Numbered from the stretch's first letter, positions 9,722 to 19,549 are shown. The stretch is 64,000 nucleotides of DNA from Polynucleobacter sp. MWH-UH2A (GCF_018687195.1 NZ_CP061321.1:930001-994000), one strand, 5' to 3'. Notes: a model not told the origin generated them from the sequence alone. Numbers and translations: made by a program.

Positions 9722-11242
9722 TTATTTAGAGGTTGGCATTACAAACTCGGCGCCCTTGGCAATACTTTCAGGCCAACGCTGCATCACGCTCTTTTGCTTG
9801 GTATAGAAGCGAACACCTTCTTTGCCATAAGCATGCATGTCGCCAAAGAGGGATTTCTTCCAGCCACCAAAGCCGTGCCATGCCATTGGAACTGGAATAG
9901 GTACGTTGATACCAACCATGCCAACTTGTACACGACGTGCAAATTCACGGGCGATATTGCCATCACTGGTAAAGCAGGCAACACCATTGCCGAATTCGCA
10001 TGAGTTAACTAGATTCAGGGCTTCTGTAAAGTTAGCTACGCGTAAGCAGGAGAGTACTGGTCCAAAGATTTCTTCGAGATAGATTTTCATATCTGGGGTG
10101 ACATTGTCAAACAAGGTTCCACCCAAGAAAAAGCCGCTTTCATTGCCAGGAACCTTGAAGCCACGGCCATCTACCAATAGTTTTGCACCAGAAGCTACGC
10201 CACTTTCAATATAGCCAGTAATACGCTCAAGAGCCGCCTTGGTAACGATAGGACCCATCTCAGCATCAAGTTCCATGCCATTTTTGACCTTCAGCGTTTT
10301 GGTCCGCTCAATCAATTTCGGCATGATTTTTTCAGCAACATCACCTACCAATACAGCTACCGAAATCGCCATGCAGCGTTCACCAGCAGAACCGTAGGCT
10401 GCACCAACTAAGGCATCAATTGCTTTATCAATATCCGCATCAGGCATGATGACCATATGGTTCTTTGCGCCACCAAGTGCTTGGGAACGTTTACCAAAAT
10501 GAGCGCAGCGCTCATAGATGTAGTTTGCAATTGGAGTGGATCCAACAAAGCTAATTGCCTTCACATCTGGGTTCTCGATCAAAGCATCAACTGCTTCTTT
10601 ATCGCCCTGAACCACATTGAATACGCCATCTGGTAAGCCTGCTTCTTTAAGTAGCTTAGCCATAAAGAGCGATGCAGATGGATCAGTTGGGCTGGGTTTG
10701 AGGATGAAGGTGTTGCCGCATGCGATTGCCATTGGGAACATCCACATGGGAACCATGACAGGGAAGTTAAATGGAGTGATGCCAGCAACAACACCCAATG
10801 GTTGGCGCATTACCCAGTTATCAATATCAGTCGAAACTTGTTCGGTGTAGTCGCCTTTAAGGAGCTCGGGAATGCCTGTTGCGAATTCGAGGATTTCAAT
10901 GCCGCGCGTCACTTCACCTTGAGCATCGGTAAATACTTTGCCATGCTCAGCAGTAATCATTGCTGCCAATTCATCACGGTTTGCGTTGAGTAGTTCGAGG
11001 TACTTGAAAAGGATGCGTGCGCGTCTGAGAGGGCTTGTTTGGCTCCAACTTTCGAATGCCTTTTGCGCTACGGCTACTGCAGCATCCACTTCTTTGCGGC
11101 TGGCTAAAGCAACTTTGCGAGCAACGGCTCCTTTGGCGGGGTTGTAGACATCTGCAAAACGACCGTCTTTTGGGTTAACGACGGAGCCGCCTACATAGTG
11201 GCCAATATCTTCTTTTGATTCAAAGGCTTGCGGTGCATTCAT
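9722..11242 (-). CDS. mmsA: Methylmalonate-semialdehyde dehydrogenase (CoA-acylating)
   Basis: This 506-residue aldehyde dehydrogenase converts methylmalonate semialdehyde (or malonate semialdehyde) with CoA and NAD to propionyl-CoA (or acetyl-CoA) and CO2, in valine, thymine and inositol breakdown. The catalytic cysteine is Cys290 in [11 protein letters not shown]. The LGGAKNH motif replaces the usual catalytic Glu region, as expected for the CoA-acylating subfamily. NAD-binding segments [18 protein letters not shown] and [13 protein letters not shown] are present. No other valine-degradation gene adjoins it; prpE lies about 16 kb away. Confidence 0.93.
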   Translation of the reverse strand: MNAPQAFESKEDIGHYVGGSVVNPKDGRFADVYNPAKGAVARKVALASRKEVDAAVAVAQKAFESWSQTSPLRRARILFKYLELLNANRDELAAMITAEHGKVFTDAQGEVTRGIEILEFATGIPELLKGDYTEQVSTDIDNWVMRQPLGVVAGITPFNFPVMVPMWMFPMAIACGNTFILKPSPTDPSASLFMAKLLKEAGLPDGVFNVVQGDKEAVDALIENPDVKAISFVGSTPIANYIYERCAHFGKRSQALGGAKNHMVIMPDADIDKAIDALVGAAYGSAGERCMAISVAVLVGDVAEKIMPKLIERTKTLKVKNGMELDAEMGPIVTKAALERITGYIESGVASGAKLLVDGRGFKVPGNESGFFLGGTLFDNVTPDMKIYLEEIFGPVLSCLRVANFTEALNLVNSCEFGNGVACFTSDGNIAREFARRVQVGMVGINVPIPVPMAWHGFGGWKKSLFGDMHAYGKEGVRFYTKQKSVMQRWPESIAKGAEFVMPTSK

Positions 11243-11396
11243 AGTGATTTTTAGTAATTAATAGGGTTTTTTGGGTAAAAAAGCCATTCAGACCAAGGAT
11301 CTGCAGGACTTTTCTGTCTCGTTTATTCTTTTTTGTTATTTTATCGCTTTACGGCGAATTTCGTATTCTGACCCCATATTTAGACTTTTAATACCC

Positions 11397-12518
11397 ATGA
11401 GCCTTCTTTTCTCTAATTACACCCTAGGATCCCCGCGTGGCCCTTTAACCTTGGCAAATCGCATAGTGGTGGCACCAATGTGCCAATACTCTGCCGTTAA
11501 TGGCGAGGCGACAGATTGGCATCTAATGCATTGGGGAAATCTACTCAATAGTGGCGCAGGCTTATTCATTATTGAGGCTACTGGTGTTACTCCAGAGGGA
11601 CGCATTACACCCGCGTGTTTGGGTTTGTGGGATGACAAAACCGAAGCTGCATTGCAAGATAAATTGAGTCGTGCCAGAAAGCTGGCGCCCGCTACCCCAG
11701 TTTTTATTCAGTTGGCACATGCAGGGCGTAAAGCATCTAGCGCTACTCCTTGGGATGGCGGACAGCTTCTTTCTGTAGATAAAGGAGGTTGGGAAACTTT
11801 GGCACCATCGGCAATTTCTCAGTTAGATGGCGAGCGTATGCCCCACGAACTTTCTGCTCAGGAATTAAGTTCGCTCATTGATGCCTTTGTTAAAGCGGCT
11901 CAGCGTGCCGATCGTATTGGCATTGATGGTATTGAGTTACATGGTGCACATGGATATTTACTGCATCAATTTTTATCACCGATTGCTAACCAACGTACTG
12001 ATACTTATGGTGGCTCTTTTGAAAATCGAATCCGTTTTCCGCTGGAGATATTTGCTGCTGTCCGTAAAGCTTATAAAGGCGTTTTAGGTATTCGTATTTC
12101 AGCTAGTGATTGGATCGAAGGTGGTTGGACTCCAGAAGAAACCGCTGAGTTTGCTAAACGTCTCAAACCACTGGGTTGTGACTTTGTGCATATTTCTTCT
12201 GGCGGTATTTCACCAAAACAAAAAATTGCTATTGGTCCAAATTATCAAGTGCCGTTTGCGAAGATTGTTAGAGATCAATCTGGTTTGCCGACGATGACAG
12301 TTGGACTCATTACTGAACCAGAGCAGGCCGAAGCTATTTTGCAAGCCGGTGATGCGGATTTAATCGCCTTAGCCCGTGCGTTTTTGTATAAGCCACGTTG
12401 GGGGTGGGAGGCTGCTGCTGCACTTGGTGCTACCGTCAAAGCAAATGAACGCTACTGGCGCTGTTTGCCCCGTGAAGCGCAATCCGTTTTCGGTGATGTC
12501 AAAGTAGGGCAGCGCTAA
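11397..12518 (+). CDS. NADH:flavin oxidoreductase, Old Yellow Enzyme family (YqjM-like)
   Basis: An FMN-dependent TIM-barrel ene-reductase of 373 aa that reduces activated C=C bonds with NAD(P)H; the natural substrate is unknown. Cys29 in NRIVVAPMCQYSA is the redox-tuning cysteine of the YqjM class, and the two active-site histidines lie in ELHGAHGYLLHQFLSP. The C-terminal phosphate-binding part (TVGLIT, LIALARAFL) is intact. The start at 11397 is chosen because the family begins with MSLLFSNYTLG-like sequence; the frame is open to 11271, but that extension has no family resemblance. It diverges from mmsA. Confidence 0.9.
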   Translation: MSLLFSNYTLGSPRGPLTLANRIVVAPMCQYSAVNGEATDWHLMHWGNLLNSGAGLFIIEATGVTPEGRITPACLGLWDDKTEAALQDKLSRARKLAPATPVFIQLAHAGRKASSATPWDGGQLLSVDKGGWETLAPSAISQLDGERMPHELSAQELSSLIDAFVKAAQRADRIGIDGIELHGAHGYLLHQFLSPIANQRTDTYGGSFENRIRFPLEIFAAVRKAYKGVLGIRISASDWIEGGWTPEETAEFAKRLKPLGCDFVHISSGGISPKQKIAIGPNYQVPFAKIVRDQSGLPTMTVGLITEPEQAEAILQAGDADLIALARAFLYKPRWGWEAAAALGATVKANERYWRCLPREAQSVFGDVKVGQR

Positions 12519-12547
12519 ATAGTTATATGAATTTCCATGGAGATCAA

Positions 12548-13522
12548 ATGAGTAAATTTTTAGTGATAACAAAATTGATGTTTCTTGGTATGTTGGCAAT
12601 GCTGAATTTTGCTAATGCCCAGACGTTCCCAGATAGACCCATCGTCTTAGTGGTGCCAAATCCACCCGGGGGTTTAGTGGATACTTCGGCTCGCCTGTTA
12701 AGCGAGCCGCTTACCCGTGTTATTGGACAGCCAGTTGTGGTGGATAACAAGCCTGGTGCTAGCGGTAACACTGCTTATCAATATGTTGCCAAAGCAAAAC
12801 CAGACGGCTATACCTTGTTAATTTCTTATTCTGGGTATCACGTTGGTAATCCTGCGTTAATGGATAAGTTGCCTTGGGATCCGGTTAAAGACTACTCTCC
12901 GATTGCGCTACTCACGGTATCTACCAATGTCATTGCAGTGCATCCATCTGTTCCAGTGAATAACCTCAAAGAGTTTATTGCTTATGCAAAGGCTAACCCA
13001 GGCAAATTAAATTACGCCTCACAGGGTAATGGTTCGGTATCGCATATTGGTACTGAGATGTTTAAGCAGACTACCGGTGTAGATATGGTCCACGTTCCTT
13101 ACAAGGGATCTGGCCCCGCTATTCAGGATGTTTTGGCTGGACAGGTGCAGGTATTTATTTCTACTCCACCATCATTGATGCAGCATATTCAAAGCGGTAA
13201 GTTAAAAGGCTTGGCAGTTACTGGTAAGAATCGCCATCCTGGAATGCCTAATGTGCCCACCACGGCTGAAGCGGGTCTACCATCTTTTCAATTGGAATCT
13301 TGGGTTGGATTATTTGCACCGGCTGGCACTCCGGCACCGATTGTTGCTAAGCTAACTGACTCGGTAAAGAAGAGTCTAGCCTTGCCAGAGGTGAAAGAAC
13401 GTGCCGATGCGGCTGGTGTTGAATTACGCTATCAAAATCCTGCGGCTACGGAAGCGCTTGTCAAGAAAGAGTTGCCTTACTGGAATAAGGTAATTAAATC
13501 AGCCAACATTACCTTAGATTAA
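12548..13522 (+). CDS. Tripartite tricarboxylate transporter substrate-binding protein (Bug family)
   Basis: A periplasmic binding protein of 324 aa of the TctC/Bug family. It has an N-terminal signal peptide ending around FANA-QTFP, then the family opening PDRPIVLVVPNPPGGLVDTSARL, and later GNGSVSHIGTEMFKQTTG and HVPYKGSGPAIQDVLAGQV. Such proteins bind carboxylates or amides for tripartite transporters, but no tctA or tctB membrane gene adjoins, so it is an orphan, as is common in Burkholderiales. The ATG at 12548 has GGAG 5 bases upstream; the in-frame ATG at 12527 lacks such a site. Confidence 0.92.
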   Translation: MSKFLVITKLMFLGMLAMLNFANAQTFPDRPIVLVVPNPPGGLVDTSARLLSEPLTRVIGQPVVVDNKPGASGNTAYQYVAKAKPDGYTLLISYSGYHVGNPALMDKLPWDPVKDYSPIALLTVSTNVIAVHPSVPVNNLKEFIAYAKANPGKLNYASQGNGSVSHIGTEMFKQTTGVDMVHVPYKGSGPAIQDVLAGQVQVFISTPPSLMQHIQSGKLKGLAVTGKNRHPGMPNVPTTAEAGLPSFQLESWVGLFAPAGTPAPIVAKLTDSVKKSLALPEVKERADAAGVELRYQNPAATEALVKKELPYWNKVIKSANITLD

Positions 13523-13528
13523 TATGAG

Positions 13529-14839
13529 TTAAGCCTGATCCCGTAACACGGGATCAGGTAATGCCAGCGCAAGCGCTCTTGCCGCACTTAATAAAAATTG
13601 ATCTTGCCCGTAAGCGGCAATGAGTTGCACTCCAATTGGTAGGCCATTCGGGCCAGTGGAGATATTGAGATTGATGCAAGGAAGTCCCAGCAAGGTCCAT
13701 GACCGACAAAATAAGGGGTCGCCAGTTCCATCCTTAAGTAAAGGCGCTTCCCCAATGGCGCTTGGCGCAATGATTAAATCGACGCTTTCATCAAAGAGAC
13801 TTTGCATTACTCTTCTGGCGATATTGGTTTGGTCTAAGTCACGCTTGTACTGACTGTATGGAATTGCTGCGCCCTGATCAATCTGAGATGCAATCATCGC
13901 ACTGAGCTTCTTAGGAAATTGCATTCGTTCAAAAGCAAGACTACGCGACATTTCGCTAAGCATGATGCGCGTTTGTATTTGGGTTATAGGTTGAAGTTCT
14001 GCAGGGAGTTCAATATCTAATATATGGCCCTTAGCAAATGCTTCTGCGCTAAAGCGAGCTAATGCAACTGCTCCACGGGTTTCTGAACTGGCATACTGCC
14101 ATTCAGGCGTTTTGCAAATCCCAATGCGTGGTTTGTTGTGAAGATCAATGACTTTGGCAAGATCATGATCGCCACTCATCGCTGCTACCCCAAGTGCTAC
14201 ATCTTCTACAGTTCGACCAAAGCAACCTAAAGTATCAAGTGATGGAGCTAGACTCTTGACCCCTGCGGTGCTAATTTTCCCGTAGCTTGGTTTGTAGCCC
14301 ACAACCCCACAAAATGAAGCTGGGCGAATAATTGAGCCGGCAGTTTGACTGCCAGTAGCTAGCGGAATCATAAAATCCGCAACCGCAGCAGCGGAACCAC
14401 TGGAAGATCCACCAGGTGTATGTTGAGGGTGGTGGGGATTGGTGCTTGGACCGCTTTTAAAAGAGGCAAATTCAGTGGTTACGGTTTTTCCGAGAATGAT
14501 GCCTCCAGATTGGCGCATGAGCGCTACAGATACCGCATCGGCGCTGGGGTAATTGCTAGCGTAGATGGGAGACCCATAACTGGTGGGTAGATCGTGGGTG
14601 TGAAATAAGTCTTTTACGCCAATGGGTAGCCCATGCAATAGACCTTTAATGGCACCCTTGTCTAGAGCTTTGGCGCGGGCTAGGGCGTTTTCTTTGCCTA
14701 GGCTGACCCAGGCCTTAAGTGCGCTCTCACGCTGCCCAATTCGATCTAGGCAGGCAAGCAACAAGTCAGTTGCTTTAATTTCCCGTTTGGCTAATTTTTT
14801 GGCCGCCTGGGATGCGCTCAGGCTTTCAAGATCTTTCAT
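13529..14839 (-). CDS. Amidase of the amidase-signature family
   Basis: A 436-residue amidase-signature hydrolase. The Ser-cisSer-Lys triad can be assigned as Lys76 (LPIGVKDLF), Ser145 (GGSSSGSA) and Ser169 (SQTAGSIIRP), with the 69- and 24-residue spacings of the family. It probably hydrolyses a small amide; similarity to GatA reflects the fold only, since there is no gatB or gatC nearby. The nucleophile loop reads TGSQTAGS rather than the commoner TGSDTGGS. It converges with the Bug binding protein, with 6 bases between the stops. Confidence 0.88.
   Translation of the reverse strand: MKDLESLSASQAAKKLAKREIKATDLLLACLDRIGQRESALKAWVSLGKENALARAKALDKGAIKGLLHGLPIGVKDLFHTHDLPTSYGSPIYASNYPSADAVSVALMRQSGGIILGKTVTTEFASFKSGPSTNPHHPQHTPGGSSSGSAAAVADFMIPLATGSQTAGSIIRPASFCGVVGYKPSYGKISTAGVKSLAPSLDTLGCFGRTVEDVALGVAAMSGDHDLAKVIDLHNKPRIGICKTPEWQYASSETRGAVALARFSAEAFAKGHILDIELPAELQPITQIQTRIMLSEMSRSLAFERMQFPKKLSAMIASQIDQGAAIPYSQYKRDLDQTNIARRVMQSLFDESVDLIIAPSAIGEAPLLKDGTGDPLFCRSWTLLGLPCINLNISTGPNGLPIGVQLIAAYGQDQFLLSAARALALALPDPVLRDQA
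13534..13558. terminator. Strong hairpin over the 3' end of the amidase gene
   Basis: Perfect 11 bp inverted repeat (13534-13544 with 13548-13558) with an AAC triloop. It covers the last codons of the amidase (DPVLRDQ) and begins 12 bases after the Bug gene stop. A U-tract is missing on both strands, so a role as terminator or as a barrier between convergent transcripts is inferred only. Confidence 0.4.
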
Positions 14840-14943
14840 TCAGGTATTCTACTTTTGGTGGCGTATGATCGCAATTTTCGATTTAGTTTCTGATTCGGTT
14901 TCCGATTTGTTACTCCCTTAACCCCGACAATTTATATCTAATA

Positions 14944-15606
14944 ATGAAGCAACATTCAGTACGCGAAGCCTGGCTAGAGGATGCCGTTAAGCACTTAGAA
15001 CCCATTTTTTCTAAAGCGGGATATGCAATTCCTCCTGTGAGAGTTTCCTGTGGATTCCCTGCATCTAGTAGCCCAAGAACCACTTTGGGGCAATGCTGGC
15101 CTCGTGAGCGATCTGGGGGTGGTGTGAATGAGATTTTTATATCACCAAAGCTGGATGAACCAGTGCAGTTGCTAGACACCTTGGTGCACGAGCTCTGTCA
15201 TGCGGTGGATGATTGCTTCAGCGGACACGGCGAGGATTTCAAGGGTATTGCGCAAACAGTGGGCTTAGAGGGTCCAGCCAGAATGGCGCATGCTACAGAA
15301 GAACTCACAGTAAAGCTGATGATGATTAGTCAGGAGCTAGGCCCATACCCCCATAATGCGATTGTCTTTCCGCCACCGAGGCCTAGCAATGCCAGTAGAA
15401 GTAAGGCCAAATGCGGGCAATGTGGTTATGAGGTCACATTATTGAAGAAATGGGCCAGTTATGGGGCGCCAATCTGCCCTAAAGACAATATCCGCATGCT
15501 GGAAGCCGCTCCAGAAACAATTGAAAATACGACAGAACATGATTCTGAGAGCATTGGGAAGGGCGGAAAGGCCGCTCCCGATGAGATTCGTCGGGCAATT
15601 AGCTAG
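14944..15606 (+). CDS. SprT-like zinc metalloprotease domain protein
   Basis: A 220-residue protein with a SprT-like domain. The zinc-protease motif HELCH (LVHELCHAVDD near residues 81-91) is followed by GHGEDFKGIAQTVGL, whose second histidine is a likely third ligand. A C-terminal zinc-ribbon-like part has CGQCGYEV and a later ICP. Bacterial SprT is often described as a transcription-related protein, while eukaryotic SPRTN cuts DNA-protein crosslinks; the bacterial role is not established. It is divergent from the amidase. The last 30 residues are polar and probably disordered. Confidence 0.82.
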   Translation: MKQHSVREAWLEDAVKHLEPIFSKAGYAIPPVRVSCGFPASSSPRTTLGQCWPRERSGGGVNEIFISPKLDEPVQLLDTLVHELCHAVDDCFSGHGEDFKGIAQTVGLEGPARMAHATEELTVKLMMISQELGPYPHNAIVFPPPRPSNASRSKAKCGQCGYEVTLLKKWASYGAPICPKDNIRMLEAAPETIENTTEHDSESIGKGGKAAPDEIRRAIS

Positions 15607-15666
15607 TCAAAAAAGCTAAAATTGAACCTTCAACCCATAAAAATCACTATTTGAGACTATTGACCC

Positions 15667-16758
15667 ATGAACGCAAAGAAAATATTCAAAAATCCCAAGA
15701 TCGCTGTTATTCCAGGTGATGGTATTGGTAAGGAAGTGATTCCAGAAGGCGTGCGCGCTTTAGAGGCAGCAAACCGTAAGTTTGGTATTGGTATGCAATT
15801 CGATCACTTTGATTTTGCTAGCTGTGATTACTATTTAAAGCACGGCAAAATGCTACCGGATGACTGGTTTGATACTTTGATGAAGTACGACGCCATTTTC
15901 TTTGGCGCTGTGGGTATGCCAAATATCTTGCCTGATCACGTTTCATTGTGGGGCAGCTTGATTCAGTTCCGCCGTGGATTTGATCAGTACGTTAATTTAC
16001 GTCCAGTGCGTCTATTGCCAGGTGTGCCATGCCCGCTAGCGAATCGCAAGCCAGGTGATATTGATTTCTTCGTCGTTCGTGAAAATACCGAAGGCGAGTA
16101 CTCCAGCGTTGGTGGAAAAATGTTCCCCGATACTGATCGTGAGTTCGTGATTCAAGAATCGATTTTCACAAGACAAGGTGTAGATCGTATCTTGCAGTTT
16201 GCTTTTGATCTTGCTCAAAGTCGTCCAAAGAAGCATCTCACATCAGCCACTAAATCGAACGGAATTGCAATCACAATGCCGTATTGGGATGAGCGTGTAG
16301 AGGATATGGCAAAGAAATTTGAGGATGTGAGAACAGATAAATATCACATTGATATTTTAGCTGCTCATTTTGTGATGAATCCAGATCGTTTTGATGTGGT
16401 TGTTGCGAGTAACTTGTTTGGCGATATTCTTTCAGACTTGGGTCCTGCTTGTACTGGCACTATCGCGGTTGCCCCATCTGGAAGCATTAATCCAGAAGGT
16501 AAATTTCCTTCACTCTTTGAACCAGTTCACGGTTCAGCCCCAGATATTTTCGGCAAGATGATTGCCAATCCTATTGGACAGATTTGGAGTGGTGCGATGA
16601 TGCTGGAACACTTGGGTTACCCAGAAGCTGGCAACGCTATTTTCTCTGCTATTGAAAAAGTCTTGTCTGCTGGACCATCACATGCTCCATTGACGCCTGA
16701 TCTTGGTGGCACCGCCAAAACAGATGATCTTGGTAAAGCCATTGCGGCAGCTATCTAA
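15667..16758 (+). CDS. Tartrate dehydrogenase / D-malate dehydrogenase (decarboxylating)
   Basis: A 363-residue member of the isocitrate/isopropylmalate dehydrogenase family. It opens with IAVIPGDGIGKEVIPEGVRAL and holds SLWGSLIQFRRGFDQYVNLRPVRLL, FFVVRENTEGEYSSVGG and SNLFGDILSDLGPACTGTI, which carry the substrate arginines, the catalytic lysine/tyrosine region and the metal-binding aspartates. The insertion with DHVSLWG and the CPL motif favour the tartrate/D-malate (TtuC/DmlA) branch over LeuB. It would convert D-malate to pyruvate or tartrate to oxaloglycolate. The exact substrate cannot be fixed from sequence. Confidence 0.85.
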   Translation: MNAKKIFKNPKIAVIPGDGIGKEVIPEGVRALEAANRKFGIGMQFDHFDFASCDYYLKHGKMLPDDWFDTLMKYDAIFFGAVGMPNILPDHVSLWGSLIQFRRGFDQYVNLRPVRLLPGVPCPLANRKPGDIDFFVVRENTEGEYSSVGGKMFPDTDREFVIQESIFTRQGVDRILQFAFDLAQSRPKKHLTSATKSNGIAITMPYWDERVEDMAKKFEDVRTDKYHIDILAAHFVMNPDRFDVVVASNLFGDILSDLGPACTGTIAVAPSGSINPEGKFPSLFEPVHGSAPDIFGKMIANPIGQIWSGAMMLEHLGYPEAGNAIFSAIEKVLSAGPSHAPLTPDLGGTAKTDDLGKAIAAAI

Positions 16759-16776
16759 TTTCTTTTTGGATTAGGT

Positions 16777-18843
16777 ATGGCACAGCCATATGCTCCTTTG
16801 CTCCAGCAAATGATGCAGGAGTTTCAGGGGCAGCGTCTTGAATCGGCAGAGCGACTTGCTCGTTCTATTTTGCGCATCAACCCCAAAGACCTTGTAGCCC
16901 TCCAGGTTCAAGGTCTTTCCATGGCCATACAGGGAAGGGTGGCTGAGTCTGTAGAGCCCTTCTCCAAGGCCTCTGTATTAGATTCCAAGAATCCTGAATT
17001 ACTGAATAACCTTGCTAAGGCTCAACATGGCGCCAATCTTTTTGCAGATGCGGCGAAGACATATGAAAAGCTCAATCGCTTAGTTCCCAACAATGCCCAA
17101 CTCTTGACTGATATGGGCACTTCCTATGCGAAAAGTAAAGATTTTGATAAGGCTTTTTCGCTTTATGACCGTGCTATTGAGCTGCAGCCCGATTACTTCC
17201 TAGTTTGGTCCAATCGTGGCAATTTATTAGCTGAGTTAAGTTTTAATGCCGAAGCTTTAGTTTCGTATCAGAAGTCTCTGGAGCTGAATCCAAATTATCC
17301 CGAGGCATGGACTAACTATGGCAATGCTTTATTTAGTCTTGGACGATTTGCAGAGGCGGCATCCGCACATGAGCGTGCATTATCTCTAAATCCAAACTAT
17401 GCCGAAGCTTGGTCTAATCATGGGAATGCATTGCTAGAGCTGAAGATGGGCGAAGAAGCTTATGAAAGCTACCAAAAGGCATACGCCCTAAAGCCCTTGC
17501 ATCCTTACTTGATGGGGCAATTGCTATCTGCCAAGTTGACTTCATGCATATGGGATGATAAAGAGCCATCTGTTAAGAATATGCTTGATCTAGTAGCTCG
17601 CGATACTCCAGCAACAATTCCATTCGCATTGCTACAGACTCCCGCTGATCTGGATTTGCAAAAGCGGTGCGCCCAAATATTTATTGCTGATCGTTATCCA
17701 AAACATCCATCATTCAGTGAGTCCTTGAATAAGGCTGATGAAAATAAGCAGAAAATGAAGATCGGGTATTTCTCTTCAGACTTTAAAAATCACCCAGTTG
17801 GAATTTTGATGCAGAACCTCATTCAGCATCATGATCGTTCTCGGTATGAGATTGTTGGATTTTTCTTAAATAGCAAATCAGGAGATGAGGTTGAAAGATC
17901 TTTATTGGATCAATTCGATGAATCTTATGACCTATTTGGCATGAACGATGTCGATGCTAGAAATTTAGTCTTAGAACAAAATATTGATATCGCTATTGAC
18001 CTAAATGGACATACTTCAGGCGCCAGAACGGGTTTATTTTCTAGAAAAATTGCCCCTTTTCAATTGAATTACTTGGGCTATGCAGGAACCTCGGGATCGG
18101 ATTTCTATGATGGTTTAGTTGCGGATGCTATTGCCATCAGTCCAAATCATGAACCTTTTTTCACAGAGAAAATACTGCGTTTACCGCATTCATTTTTTCC
18201 GCTAGATACCAGCATTCATCCTGACACGTTTGGGGAATTGCCTAGTAGAGCAAGTCAGGGCTTGCCGGAATCTGGTTTTATCTTTTCCTGCTTCAACAAC
18301 CCTTACAAGATTAATCCAGAAATTTTCGATATCTGGATGCGTTTATTAGAGTCGGTACCCGAAAGTGTTTTGTGGCTTTCTAAAACTTCTGACAAAGTAG
18401 TTCAAAATCTTCGAGCTCAGGCTGAAGCAAGAGGCATAGACCCAAATCGCTTGGTGTTTGCTACCCGAGTCCCGGAAAGAAAAGACCATTTAAGTCGTTT
18501 GCGTCTGGCTGATTTATTCCTGGATACCCCTCATTACAACGCCCACGCGACTGCTGCAGATGCCTTATGGGCAGGCGTACCAGTATTAACGGTGATTGGC
18601 GATACTTTTGCTGGAAGGGTCGCAGCCAGCCAATTAAACGCTGCCGGTATGCCAGAGTTAATTGTGCAGTCAAATGAAGATTACTATCAAAAGGCTTTAG
18701 AGTTGGCTACTAAACCAGAGTATCTAAGTGAAATTCGTAGTCAACTCGAGGCAAATCGCTTTACGGCACCGCTATTTAATTCAAAGCAATACGTTCAAGA
18801 CCTCGAGCAACTCTTTTTAAACCTAACTTCGCAGTCTAGCTAG
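16777..18843 (+). CDS. TPR protein with O-GlcNAc transferase (SPINDLY-like) domain
   Basis: A 688-residue protein. Residues from about 10 to 255 form TPR repeats of 34 residues (for example SLELNPNYPEAWTNYGNALF and ALSLNPNYAEAWSNHGNALL). From about 325 to 680 there is a glycosyltransferase family 41 domain: IGYFSSDFKNHPVG, IDLNGHTSGAR, YLGYAGTSG, FNNPYKINPE and YNAHATAADALWAGVPVLT. His471 in LPHSFF corresponds to the key active-site histidine of human OGT. Bacterial homologues glycosylate proteins in the cytoplasm; the donor sugar and target are unknown. It lies 18 bases after the dehydrogenase and overlaps the convergent dnaQ by 8 bases. Confidence 0.88.
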   Translation: MAQPYAPLLQQMMQEFQGQRLESAERLARSILRINPKDLVALQVQGLSMAIQGRVAESVEPFSKASVLDSKNPELLNNLAKAQHGANLFADAAKTYEKLNRLVPNNAQLLTDMGTSYAKSKDFDKAFSLYDRAIELQPDYFLVWSNRGNLLAELSFNAEALVSYQKSLELNPNYPEAWTNYGNALFSLGRFAEAASAHERALSLNPNYAEAWSNHGNALLELKMGEEAYESYQKAYALKPLHPYLMGQLLSAKLTSCIWDDKEPSVKNMLDLVARDTPATIPFALLQTPADLDLQKRCAQIFIADRYPKHPSFSESLNKADENKQKMKIGYFSSDFKNHPVGILMQNLIQHHDRSRYEIVGFFLNSKSGDEVERSLLDQFDESYDLFGMNDVDARNLVLEQNIDIAIDLNGHTSGARTGLFSRKIAPFQLNYLGYAGTSGSDFYDGLVADAIAISPNHEPFFTEKILRLPHSFFPLDTSIHPDTFGELPSRASQGLPESGFIFSCFNNPYKINPEIFDIWMRLLESVPESVLWLSKTSDKVVQNLRAQAEARGIDPNRLVFATRVPERKDHLSRLRLADLFLDTPHYNAHATAADALWAGVPVLTVIGDTFAGRVAASQLNAAGMPELIVQSNEDYYQKALELATKPEYLSEIRSQLEANRFTAPLFNSKQYVQDLEQLFLNLTSQSS

Positions 18844-19549
18844 CGGAGCTTGTTGGACTCCAGACAGGGTCTTTTTTGCTGGACTTAGCAATTTCCGCCA
18901 GAATCTTTTCATGCTGTTCCATTTCATCGTAACTTGCAGCAATTAGTTTTAGCTTGGTGGGTAATGCCTTAGAAGTAGTTTCTGTTTCGTCGTCGTTTGC
19001 TGTGTAGTCGATTAAATCGATTGAGAGGTCTTCCTGACCTCTTGTCATGGCGATATACACCTTTGCCAGCAACTGGGCGTCTAAGAGCGCTCCGTGCAAG
19101 GTTCGATGTTCATTGCTAATGGAAAAGCGATCGCATAGCGCGTCTAAAGAGTTTCTTTTGCCTGGAAACATTTGACGCGCATCGAGTAGCGTGTCGGTAA
19201 TTTTTGAGGCTAAGCCTCGAAATGGCGGACGCTTTAAAAGGGCGAATTCACTATCCAGAAACCCTAAGTCGAAGGCTGCGTTATGAATCACAATCTCTGC
19301 GCCATCCACGAACTCAATAAGCTCTTCTACGATATTGGCAAACAAGGGCTTATCAGAAAGAAACTCTCTTGAAAGGCCGTGCACAGCAAAAGCGCCAGCA
19401 TCAATATCACGTTCCGGATTAATGTAGTAATGAAATGTACGCTCAGTGAGTCTGCGATCGATTACTTCAACGCAGCCAATTTCAATAATGCGATCGCCGG
19501 TTGCATGACTCAACCCAGTTGTTTCGGTATCTAGGATGACTTGGCGCAT
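18836..19549 (-). CDS. dnaQ: DNA polymerase III subunit epsilon
   Basis: The 3'-5' proofreading exonuclease of the replicative polymerase (237 aa). The DEDDh motifs are all visible: ILDTETTGL near residue 5 (Asp and Glu), HNAAFDLGFLDSEF around residues 90-103, and LHGALLDAQLLAKVY with the catalytic histidine and aspartate. The C-terminal tail is the linker that binds the polymerase alpha subunit. The start codon overlaps the stop of the RND permease by one base (TAATG), so it is probably translated by coupling. Its end overlaps the glycosyltransferase gene by 8 bases. Confidence 0.96.
   Translation of the reverse strand: MRQVILDTETTGLSHATGDRIIEIGCVEVIDRRLTERTFHYYINPERDIDAGAFAVHGLSREFLSDKPLFANIVEELIEFVDGAEIVIHNAAFDLGFLDSEFALLKRPPFRGLASKITDTLLDARQMFPGKRNSLDALCDRFSISNEHRTLHGALLDAQLLAKVYIAMTRGQEDLSIDLIDYTANDDETETTSKALPTKLKLIAASYDEMEQHEKILAEIAKSSKKDPVWSPTSSAS

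Noticed and set aside
11271..11396. Upstream extension of the Old Yellow Enzyme frame
   Set aside because: It has no family resemblance, and the ATG at 11397 matches the usual N-terminus.
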